64,000 nt of DNA from CALDTK01 sp965215115 (lineage in GTDB: Bacteria; Bacteroidota; Bacteroidia; Chitinophagales; Saprospiraceae), in the NCBI GenBank assembly GCA_965215115.1, contig OZ244050.1, positions 2,914,001 through 2,978,000 on the forward strand, read 5' to 3'. Shown piece after piece: positions 43,101 to 52,946 of this stretch. The notes under the pieces are model-generated. The model saw only the letters and a list, made by a program, of their open reading frames with translations. It had not been told where the DNA came from and made no database searches. Each line of letters opens with the position of its first letter. Within the stretch, counting starts at the first letter, position 1. The translations under genes and the position numbers were made by a program.

Positions 43101-43913
43101 CTAGCCCTCCGGCACCGCGCGCCGCAGCACCTCCCGGTACCGTTTCACGTACACACTATCGCTCCCCGCACAGTCCGCCACCCGCGCGTTAAACTTCGCG
43201 ATCCACGTCCCGCCCGCCGGCCGGGCCTCGCGGTAGGGCGTTTTGGCGCTCAGCCGCTGCATCGCCTCCGGAAGTGCCTCGTGGAGGTAGTTGCTGGGAC
43301 AGACCAACACCGCCGCCAGACTGTCCGCCACCGCCAGTTCCGAAGCGGTGTACTCGAGTTTTGGCAACAGCCGAATCAACTCACCGTAGGCTACCGGATT
43401 GTCGAGCAGGATATCTCCGAGCAGCACGTTGTCGTCGACGAGCCGTACGAGCGCCCCCATCGCGGCCCCGCTCTCGATCAGCGATAACTCGCGGGCCATC
43501 ACGCCGACCAACTCCGCCTCGCTGTGGAGGGCGTACAGCAGCCCGGTATTCATCACCAGGTGTCCGCCCGGCAGGGCATACGCGTGCACACTCGTATCCA
43601 TCACGAGGTGCACCCGCCACCCGAAACTATCGCGGCGCGTCACCGGGGCCTGGTCGACGAGTTGCTGCAGCAGCGGGTCGACGTACGCAGCGGCCTCGGC
43701 GCGGTAGCCCGGATCGCCGGGACTCAGGAGCGCCACGTTCGCATTGCGCCAGTCGGCCGCCATGAGGCGATCCCCGATCACGGCCTCGTCCGCCGCCGAG
43801 AAACTCTTGGGATGGAGTCGAACGAACTCGGTGGACTCCTCGCGGCACGCCCCCACCGCAACGGCGATCAGGGCGAGCGACACACAGAGCGCGCGAAAGT
43901 GGAGGAGGGCCAT
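43101..43913 (-). CDS. Degenerate M48-like (peptidase-dead) lipoprotein
   Basis: 270 residues with lipobox VAVGAC. The stretch LPGGHLVMNTGLLYALHSEAELVGVMARELSLIE aligns in order with the M48 metallopeptidase signature (PGG..x.N.GLL..L.xEAELA.VLAHEIAH), but the HExxH positions read R-E-L-S-L, so both zinc His residues are gone. Downstream ASELAVADSLA followed by LPEAMQRL resembles the M48 third-ligand helix. It is therefore probably a non-catalytic binding protein. TAGATTTTG stands 19 bases ahead of the chosen ATG 43913. A diverged dispersed word lies at 43358. Confidence 0.65.
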   Translation of the reverse strand: MALLHFRALCVSLALIAVAVGACREESTEFVRLHPKSFSAADEAVIGDRLMAADWRNANVALLSPGDPGYRAEAAAYVDPLLQQLVDQAPVTRRDSFGWRVHLVMDTSVHAYALPGGHLVMNTGLLYALHSEAELVGVMARELSLIESGAAMGALVRLVDDNVLLGDILLDNPVAYGELIRLLPKLEYTASELAVADSLAAVLVCPSNYLHEALPEAMQRLSAKTPYREARPAGGTWIAKFNARVADCAGSDSVYVKRYREVLRRAVPEG

Positions 43914-43952
43914 ACCCCGTGCGAGCGGCAAAATCTAGGCCATAGGTCGTGC

Positions 43953-43967
43953 GGCTTTCGCCAAAAC
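43953..43967 (+). repeat. Dispersed word GGCTTTCGCCAAAAC (intergenic copy)
   Basis: Exact copy in the 71-base gap between the TPR gene end and the M48-like gene start. Confidence 0.9.
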
Positions 43968-43984
43968 ACGCCGGCGCCTACGTC

Positions 43985-45385
43985 TTACGAAAAGCACTTG
44001 ATCACCTGGTGCACCAGGTCGTGGTCGGCCAACTCGGGCGCGATCGAAAACAGGGACTCGCGCGCCTCCCACTCCTCCGGCAGGACCTCCGCCAGGAGCC
44101 GCAGGGCCTCCGCCTCGCGACCGAGCTGCATGTAGACCGCCACGCGGGCGTAGCGAAGCTCCGGGCCGTAGGTGTACGCCTCGGCCTCGTCGAGCACCAT
44201 GAGGCCCTCCATCCCCCGGTCGTGGTCGAGGAGGAAGGTCACGTGCGCGAGCCAGTAGCCGCTGGTCTCCGGGGCGATCTCGCAGGCTAGCGCGAAGGCC
44301 GCCTCGGCGCCCTCGAAATCACCGATCTGCACCATCGCCTCCGCCATCGAAAAGGCGTAGCGCTCGACGCGGCGGTTGATGCGGACGGCCGCGCGGTAGC
44401 TCTTGATCGCCGGGACCCACCGACCCTCGGCGGCGTAGCACAGACCCCGGTAGTAGAGCGCCTCGTCGTGGCTCGGCGAACGCGTGAGCACGCGGTTGAG
44501 GCACAGCCGCGCCTGCGTGAAGGCCTGCGTGTGGAGGTAGCACTGCCCGAGGCGCAGCAGCACCTCGTTGTCGCCGTTGACGTACTCCAGCATCACCTCG
44601 TAGATCTCCACGGCGCGGGCGTACTGCTCGGTCTCGTAGCAGATCTCCCCGGCCTCCCGGTAGGCGTACTCGTAGCGCGGGTCGATGATGTAGGCGTACT
44701 CGAAGGCGCTCAGGGCCGTCTCGGTCTCGCCCTGCGCGTAACGCGCGTGCCCGAGGTTGAACCACGCCCGGCTGCAGTACGCGTGGTCGCGCACGATCTC
44801 GGCGCAGATCTCCTCGGTCTGCGCGTGGCGCCCGGTCAGCTCGGTGCTGATCCACAGCAAGGACAGCGCCTCCAGGTTGGTGGGCCACTCGTGCAGCGCC
44901 TGCGCGAGGAAGAAGTACATGTCGGCGTAGCGGCTCATCTGCTCGAAGACCACCGCCTCGGCCACGGCCATGGCGCTGCGCAGCTTCGGGTCCGACAGTT
45001 CGTCGAGGTCGTCGAGCACCCCGAAGGCCTCCTCGTGCCTCCCCGCGCCCGCGAGCGCCTTCGCGCGCTGGATCGTGATCTCGGGCAGGCCCCGCCGGTA
45101 GGTCTCGGCGGCGCTCAGGGTCTCGAGCGCCTCGTCGTAGAGGTGCAGATCGCACAGCACCACCGACTTCGCCAAGTAGAGTTCGACGCTGAAGGCGAAG
45201 TGTCGCAGGCCGGCCTCCGCCACGTTGAGGGCCTCGTCGTACATCAGTCGCTCGCGGTAGTGCGCCACGATGTCGAGGTAGGCGCGCTCGTCGAAATTCG
45301 GATCGTTGGCGTCCGTGAGGCTCCGTTGGTAACGGCGGGCGAGTTCGTTCGGGGCGGCGCTGGGCGAGGGTCGCTTCGAGTTCAT
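43985..45385 (-). CDS. TPR-repeat protein
   Basis: 466 residues, cytoplasmic (no signal). About ten tetratricopeptide-type helical pairs run from residue 30 to 430, for example AWFNLGHARYAQGETETALSAFEYA and LLRLGQCYLHTQAFTQARLCL. TPR arrays mediate protein-protein contacts; the partner is unknown. Starts MNSKRPSPSAAPNELARRYQ. TACATT lies directly against the ATG on the minus strand. No dispersed word is present in 1.4 kb. Confidence 0.85.
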   Translation of the reverse strand: MNSKRPSPSAAPNELARRYQRSLTDANDPNFDERAYLDIVAHYRERLMYDEALNVAEAGLRHFAFSVELYLAKSVVLCDLHLYDEALETLSAAETYRRGLPEITIQRAKALAGAGRHEEAFGVLDDLDELSDPKLRSAMAVAEAVVFEQMSRYADMYFFLAQALHEWPTNLEALSLLWISTELTGRHAQTEEICAEIVRDHAYCSRAWFNLGHARYAQGETETALSAFEYAYIIDPRYEYAYREAGEICYETEQYARAVEIYEVMLEYVNGDNEVLLRLGQCYLHTQAFTQARLCLNRVLTRSPSHDEALYYRGLCYAAEGRWVPAIKSYRAAVRINRRVERYAFSMAEAMVQIGDFEGAEAAFALACEIAPETSGYWLAHVTFLLDHDRGMEGLMVLDEAEAYTYGPELRYARVAVYMQLGREAEALRLLAEVLPEEWEARESLFSIAPELADHDLVHQVIKCFS

Positions 45386-45487
45386 AATGTAGCGTCGTGC
45401 GGGGTGACGCTACGAATGTATCCGGCCGCCCTGCGGCAGCACGCAATAGCTAGGGTATGGCGGGGGTGGGTGAGGGAACGGTCCTAG

Positions 45488-45678
45488 GGGGGCAATTGCT
45501 TCGCAATCTGGATGGGCGGCCGGTGGCGTAGATGGGCTTTGCTTTCGTGCTGTACTCACGTGATGGGACGCAAGGGGCGCGAGGGACCGCAAGGATCGCA
45601 AAGGGCTGGGCGCCCCGAAAGGCCCATCTAGCGTAGCGCCCATCTAGCGCAGCGCCCATCTAGCGCAGCGCCCATCGA
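45488..45678. repeat. Hairpin repeat array, TAGATGGGCG family (copy 2)
   Basis: The left arm (45488-45545) has GATGGGCGGCCGGTGGC and TAGATGGGC plus the mini-hairpin ATTGC-TTC-GCAAT. The right arm (45621-45678) has four CGCCCATCTAGCG-type units, inverted relative to the left. The centre holds ACGCAAGGGGCGCGAGGGACCGCAAGG, a GCAAGG-rich stretch. It fills the gap between fabF and the TPR gene; nothing coding is seen. Confidence 0.75.
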
Positions 45679-45700
45679 GCTCCGCGACCCTCAAAACAGG

Positions 45701-46945
45701 TCACACCCGCTTCAGCACCACCACGGCATTGTGGCCGCCGAACCCGAAGCCGTTGCTCAGCGCCACGTCCACGGGCCGCTGCTCGGCCTCGTTGAAGGTC
45801 AACCGGAAGCGCGGGTCGATCTCGGGGTCGTCGGTGAAGTGGTTGATCGTCGGGGGGACGAAGCCCTCGCGGATGGCCAGCACGCAGGCGATCGCCTCGA
45901 TGGCGCCGGCGGCCCCGAGGAGGTGGCCCGTCATCGACTTCGTGGAGGAGATGTTGAGGTCGAAGGCGGCATCCCCGAAGGCCTGGCGGACGGCCTTGAG
46001 TTCGGCGATGTCGCCCAGTTGGGTAGAGGTGCCGTGGGTGTTGAGGTAGTCCACGTCGCTCGGCTGCAGCCCGGCCTCGGCGAGGGCCAGCTTCATCGCG
46101 CGGCGCGCGCCCTCGCCCTCGGGGTGGGGCGCGGTGATGTGGTGGGCGTCGGCCGTGGCGCTCGTGCCGACCACCTCGGCCAGGATGTTGGCGCCGCGCT
46201 TGCGCGCGTGCTCGTACGCCTCGAGGACGAGCGTCCCGGAGCCCTCCCCGAGCACGAAGCCGTCGCGCTCGGCGTCGTAGGGGCGGCTGGCCGTGGCCGG
46301 GTCGTCGTTGCGGGACGAGAGGGCCTTCATGGAGCCGAACCCGCCGACGCCCGTACGCGTGATGGCCGACTCCGCGCCCCCGGTGACTACGATGTCGGCC
46401 TTGCCGAGCTTGATGGCGTCACAGGCGCACATCATGGCGTGGTTGGCGGTCGCACACGCGCTCACGGTGCCGAAGTTGATGCCCGTGAAAGTGTACCGCA
46501 TCGAGATCAGCCCGGCGGCGATGTCGATGATCATCTTCGGGATCATGAAGGGGTTGTAGCGCGGGTCCGGCTTGCCGGTGTTCTCCTCGATGTCTTCCTG
46601 GAGGGTGGCCAGGCCCCCGATGCCCGACCCGAAGATGACCCCGATGCGCGCCGGGTCGATGCCGTGGTCGCCGTCGGCCAGTCCGGCCCCCAGCAGGGCC
46701 TCGTGCGTGGAGGCCATCGCGAGCTGCGTGAAGCGGTCCATGCGCCTCACTTCGCGCTTGTCGATCGTGAGGGTCGGGTCGAAGTCCTTGACCTCGCAGG
46801 CGAACTTCGTCCGGAAGGCGCCCGCGTCGAAGAGCGTGATCGGGGCGGCGCCCGGGGTCCCGGCCCGGAGGCCCTTGCTGAATTCCGCGACCGAGTTGCC
46901 GATCGGCGTGAGGGCTCCCATGCCCGTGATGACGATGCGCTTCAT
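45701..46945 (-). CDS. fabF: 3-oxoacyl-ACP synthase II (FabF)
   Basis: 414 residues; elongates acyl-ACP with malonyl-ACP in fatty acid synthesis. Cys-His-His catalytic set: VSACATANHAM (Cys), NTHGTSTQLGD (His) and KSMTGHLLGAAGAIE (His). N-terminus RIVITGMGALTPIG and C-terminus GFGFGGHNAVVV are family-typical. acpP lies upstream on the same strand with a strong terminator between, so fabF may be expressed below acpP. TATATTG five bases ahead of the ATG (46951-46957) could give it its own leaderless transcript. Confidence 0.95.
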   Translation of the reverse strand: MKRIVITGMGALTPIGNSVAEFSKGLRAGTPGAAPITLFDAGAFRTKFACEVKDFDPTLTIDKREVRRMDRFTQLAMASTHEALLGAGLADGDHGIDPARIGVIFGSGIGGLATLQEDIEENTGKPDPRYNPFMIPKMIIDIAAGLISMRYTFTGINFGTVSACATANHAMMCACDAIKLGKADIVVTGGAESAITRTGVGGFGSMKALSSRNDDPATASRPYDAERDGFVLGEGSGTLVLEAYEHARKRGANILAEVVGTSATADAHHITAPHPEGEGARRAMKLALAEAGLQPSDVDYLNTHGTSTQLGDIAELKAVRQAFGDAAFDLNISSTKSMTGHLLGAAGAIEAIACVLAIREGFVPPTINHFTDDPEIDPRFRLTFNEAEQRPVDVALSNGFGFGGHNAVVVLKRV

Positions 46946-46950
46946 GGGGG

Positions 46951-46957
46951 CAATATA
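46951..46957 (-). promoter_or_regulatory. fabF promoter-like word TATATTG
   Basis: Minus-strand TATATTG followed by five C residues and then ATG 46945; same geometry as other promoter words here. Confidence 0.35.
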
Positions 46958-46962
46958 GCCGC

Positions 46963-46977
46963 GGCTTTCGCCAAAAC
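46963..46977 (+). repeat. Dispersed word GGCTTTCGCCAAAAC (intergenic copy)
   Basis: Exact copy in the fabF-acpP gap, between the fabF promoter word and the terminator hairpin. Confidence 0.9.
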
Positions 46978-46997
46978 TCGCGCAGGCGTAAACGACG

Positions 46998-47032
46998 ACG
47001 GCCAGCCGCGCGGGTTGCGCGCGGCTGGCCGT
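46998..47032 (-). terminator. Terminator-like hairpin behind acpP
   Basis: A nearly perfect 15-bp stem (ACGGCCAGCCGCGCG against GCGCGCGGCTGGCCGT) with a short GGTT loop. No T-run follows on the minus strand (GTCGTTTACG), so strength is uncertain. It separates acpP from fabF. Confidence 0.6.
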
Positions 47033-47081
47033 CCTGTGAGCGGGCGCCCGCGGGGGGGCGCCTGGGGGCTACGCTGCCGGG

Positions 47082-47321
47082 TTAGGCGGCGGGGTTCTTC
47101 TCGAGGTAGTCGATCGCCTGGCCGACGGTCTGGATGTTCTCGGCCTGCTCGTCGGGGATCGAGATCTCGAACTCCTTCTCGAACTCCATGATGAGCTCCA
47201 CGGTGTCGAGCGAGTCGGCCCCGAGGTCGTTGGTAAAGTTGGCCTCGCGGGTGACATCCTTCTCATCGACGCCGAGCTTATCGATGATGATCTTGTGAAC
47301 GCGAGCGGCGACATCTGACAT
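47082..47321 (-). CDS. acpP: Acyl carrier protein
   Basis: 79 residues; carries growing acyl chains on a phosphopantetheine arm. The attachment Ser is in LGADSLDTVELIMEFE. Acidic throughout, normal length. ATG 47321 is the standard family start (SDVAARVHKII); a longer frame reaching 47540 overlaps the divergent small gene and is not supported. Located directly upstream of fabF as in many bacteria. Confidence 0.96.
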   Translation of the reverse strand: MSDVAARVHKIIIDKLGVDEKDVTREANFTNDLGADSLDTVELIMEFEKEFEISIPDEQAENIQTVGQAIDYLEKNPAA

Positions 47322-47414
47322 TGTACTTCCCTTTTGGTAAGGCCGCAAAGGAAACACGCGCACCGGAATTTCCAACCCTAGTTTTCGACGCCGCCGCGAG
47401 CGTCGCCCGCGCCC

Positions 47415-47422
47415 TACCTTCG
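47415..47422 (+). promoter_or_regulatory. Promoter-like word TACCTTCG
   Basis: 23 bases ahead of the ATG of the 42-residue membrane protein gene; same GC-rich word as at 56157. It supports that short gene being real. Confidence 0.4.
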
Positions 47423-47445
47423 CCCCCGCCAAACGCACGATCCAC

Positions 47446-47574
47446 ATGTCCGACGACATCCGCAACGCAGGCCTCAAGGGCTGGCTCTTCGCAGGGTTCT
47501 TCATCGCCTTGCTCCTCTTCGTCGCCATGTGCGTGTACATCTACGCGAGCAACAACGACGGGCTCCCGCAGTAG
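47446..47574 (+). CDS. 42-residue single-span membrane protein
   Basis: ATG 47446 to TAG 47574. The product starts MSDDIRNAGLKGW, then one hydrophobic span LFAGFFIALLLFVAMCVYIY, then ASNNDGLPQ. Clean layout of charged head, single membrane helix and polar tail, with a promoter-like word at 47415. The charge balance suggests the N-terminus stays inside. No family recognised. It is divergent from acpP. The following 200 bases to the PBP gene hold only the repeated word CCCCCGACTTTCGGGTGTTAAC, split here as arms around 47671-47703 (GTTAAAC / GTTAAC). Confidence 0.6.
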   Translation: MSDDIRNAGLKGWLFAGFFIALLLFVAMCVYIYASNNDGLPQ

Positions 47575-47781
47575 CGCCCCCGCCCGCCGCGCCGCCCGCG
47601 GAACCTCGATCCGGCCGCGGGCGCACCGTTTGCCAAAGCATTGCACAAGGCGTCGTGAAACAAGCGCCAAGCAGGTGTTAAACCCCCGACTTTCGGGTGT
47701 TAACGGACTACCCACCTCGGGGCAGGACCCAACGGCGCTCACGGACAACGTGTTGTTTTGGGGTAACCCACCGCAACTCCA

Positions 47782-50121
47782 TTGCCCCGAGCTCTACTCC
47801 TCCGCGCCTACCCCCGCACCGTGCGTGCGCTCCGCTGCGCCGCCGTCGGCCTGGCCGGCCTCGCGACCCTCGGCGCCATCGCCGTCGTGACCGTCGCGGC
47901 CGTCTTCGAGTCCGGCACCTACGGCGCGATGCCGACCGACGCGGAGCTCCGCAACGTCATCAACAACGAGGCCTCCCGGGTCGTGTCTCGCGACGGCGTC
48001 CAGCTCGGGAAGTACTTCGTCGACGAGCGCGTCGAGGTGACGCGCGACGAACTGCCCGCGGTCCTGATCCAGGCCCTCGTCGCCACCGAGGACGCCCGTT
48101 TCTACCGCCACGACGGCGTCGACCTCATCTCCTGGGGGCGGGTCGCCTACCGCACGGTGCTCGGCGGGGACGCGTCCGGGGGCGGCGGGTCCACCATCTC
48201 GCAGCAGCTCGTCAAAAACCTCTACCCACGTGTCGAGCGCCACGCCGACCCCGACTACAGCCTGATCATCAACAAGATCCGCGAGGTCCTCATCGCGCGC
48301 GACATCGAGCGCCTCCACTCCAAGGACGCGATCCTCACGATGTACCTCAACACGGTGCCCTTCCCCGACAACACCTACGGCATCGGCGTGGCCGCGAAGC
48401 GCTACTTCTCGAAGACGCCCGCCGAGCTGAGCGTCGAGGAGGCCGCCACGTTGGTCGGGAGCCTGAAGGCGACGTACTCCTACGACCCGCTGCGCCACCC
48501 GGCCAGTGCCTTACACCGGCGCAACCTGGTCTTGCGCCTCATGGCCGAGCAGGGCTACCTCACGCCCACCGAGATGCGCGAGGCCCAGCAGCGCCCGATC
48601 CAGGTCTGCTACCAGCGCGACGAGCACAACGTCGGTCCGGCGACGCACTTCCGTGAGAACGCCCGCCTCGAGCTCAAGGCCATCCTCGCCGACCTCGAGC
48701 ACCCCGAGGGCCGCGCCTACGACATCTACCGCGACGGGCTCAACATCTACACCACCATCGACGCCGGCATGCAGCAGCACGCCGAGACGGCCGTCAAGTC
48801 GCACCTCGTCGAACTCCAGGAGCAGTTCTACGCCTCGCTCAAGGAGGGCGAGAAGCCCTGGGAGGTCGAGGTCGTGTACACGCGCGCCCTGCGGCAATCC
48901 GACCGCGTCCGCGGCCTACGGCGGGCGGGTTTTAGCGAAAGCGCAATCGACAGCGTCATGGCCATCCCCGTCACGATGACCATCTACGACTACGCCACCG
49001 CCGGCGAGAAGGACGTCGAGATGAGCCCGGCCGACAGCGTCGCGTACTACCTCGGGATCCTCAACTCCGGCTTCCTGGCCGTGGAGCCGGGCACGGGCGC
49101 CATCCGGGCCTGGGTCGGGGGCACCAACCACGAGTACTTCAAGTACGACAAGGTGCGCTCGCGGCGCTCGGTCGGGTCGACCTTCAAGCCCATCCTGTAC
49201 GCCGCCGCCCTCCAGCAGGGCATCGACCCGTGCCGCTACTGGGGCAACTACCGCCGCACGTACGCCCGCTACGAGTTCTGGCGCCCGCGCAACTCCGAGA
49301 ACGACTACGGCGGGAGCTACAACATGCGCGGGGCCCTCACGAAGTCGCTCAACACGATCTCCGCGCAGCTCATCATGAAGACCGGCGCCGCCAACGTCGT
49401 CGCGCTGGCGCACCGCCTGGGGATCGAGCACGAGATCCCGACCGTGCCCGCGATCGCGCTCGGGGCCAGCGACCTGAGCCTCCACGACATGGTCCAGGCG
49501 TACAGCGTGTTCGCCAACCGCGGCCAGAAGGTCCGCCTGCGCTACATCGACCGCATCACCGATCGCGACGGCGAGATCATCTACAGCTACCGCATCCCGG
49601 ACCTGACCGAGGAGAACCAGGTTTTGTCGCAAGACCACGCCGACCTCATGCGCGGCATCCTCGAGCACGTCGTCGACGACGGCACCGGCCGACGCCTGCG
49701 GTGGCGCTACAAACTGGAAGGGCGCCTGGCCGGCAAGACGGGGACCTCGCAGAACCACTCCGACGGCTGGTTTATCGGCTTCTCGCCAAAACTGCTGGCG
49801 GGGGTCTGGACCGGGGCCGAGAGTCCGGCGGTACGTTTTCGCTCGATCAAGTACGGCCAGGGCGCCAACATGGCCCTGCCGATCTTCGGGGACTTCATGC
49901 AGCGCCTCCAGGGCGACGCGCGCTACGCGAGCTACCTCGAGGGCGAGTTCCCGACGCCGAGCGAACTGGTCACCGAGCAGCTCGCCTGCCCGCCGCGGCC
50001 GGTCTACCGCGCCCCCAGGCCCGCCCCCGCCGAGGCTGCCCCGGCCGCCGCCCCGCTGGTCGTCGAGCGCGTCGTTGAGCAAAGTCAACCGACCGCCGAC
50101 AGGGGCGTGGCACCCGAATAG
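47782..50121 (+). CDS. Class A penicillin-binding protein 1A-type (first copy)
   Basis: 779 residues from TTG 47782 (GTG 47821 would drop 13 residues). One N-terminal membrane span (VGLAGLATLGAIAVVTVAAV), a glycosyltransferase-51 domain (LVATEDARFYRHDGVD, GGGSTISQQLVKNLYPR), and a transpeptidase with SxxK in GSTFKPILYA, SLNTISAQ, and KTGTSQNHSDGWFIGF. It polymerises and cross-links peptidoglycan at the outer face of the cytoplasmic membrane. The C-terminus is Pro/Ala-rich. A variant dispersed word at 48929 encodes GFSES. A second PBP follows after 26 bases. Confidence 0.9.
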   Translation: MPRALLLRAYPRTVRALRCAAVGLAGLATLGAIAVVTVAAVFESGTYGAMPTDAELRNVINNEASRVVSRDGVQLGKYFVDERVEVTRDELPAVLIQALVATEDARFYRHDGVDLISWGRVAYRTVLGGDASGGGGSTISQQLVKNLYPRVERHADPDYSLIINKIREVLIARDIERLHSKDAILTMYLNTVPFPDNTYGIGVAAKRYFSKTPAELSVEEAATLVGSLKATYSYDPLRHPASALHRRNLVLRLMAEQGYLTPTEMREAQQRPIQVCYQRDEHNVGPATHFRENARLELKAILADLEHPEGRAYDIYRDGLNIYTTIDAGMQQHAETAVKSHLVELQEQFYASLKEGEKPWEVEVVYTRALRQSDRVRGLRRAGFSESAIDSVMAIPVTMTIYDYATAGEKDVEMSPADSVAYYLGILNSGFLAVEPGTGAIRAWVGGTNHEYFKYDKVRSRRSVGSTFKPILYAAALQQGIDPCRYWGNYRRTYARYEFWRPRNSENDYGGSYNMRGALTKSLNTISAQLIMKTGAANVVALAHRLGIEHEIPTVPAIALGASDLSLHDMVQAYSVFANRGQKVRLRYIDRITDRDGEIIYSYRIPDLTEENQVLSQDHADLMRGILEHVVDDGTGRRLRWRYKLEGRLAGKTGTSQNHSDGWFIGFSPKLLAGVWTGAESPAVRFRSIKYGQGANMALPIFGDFMQRLQGDARYASYLEGEFPTPSELVTEQLACPPRPVYRAPRPAPAEAAPAAAPLVVERVVEQSQPTADRGVAPE

Positions 50122-50147
50122 CCCTTTAGCGCGTTCTTTGCGTCCTT

Positions 50148-52772
<2,625 letters not shown>

Positions 52773-52908
52773 GAGGGGGCGGGGGTGGCGTGCGGCGGCG
52801 ATGGCCGTGGGCGGGGTTGGCGGCGCTACCGAATAGGATAGAGGCCCGCTCGGGGGTTGCTCGTCTTTCACTCTCGGCGTTGCTGTAGCTCCCCGACCCG
52901 AGGACAGT

Positions 52909-52916
52909 TACTTTTG
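52909..52916 (+). promoter_or_regulatory. Promoter -7 word TACTTTTG
   Basis: Perfect TAnnTTTG, 30 bases ahead of the ATG at 52947 of the E1 fusion gene. Confidence 0.55.
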
Positions 52917-52946
52917 TCGACCTACCGCCTGTCCTACTTCCACCTT

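Noticed and set aside
49790..49806. GGCTTCTCGCCAAAACT in the first PBP as a dispersed-word copy
   Set aside because: It has an extra base and encodes the conserved GFSPKL stretch after KTG, so it is explained by the protein.
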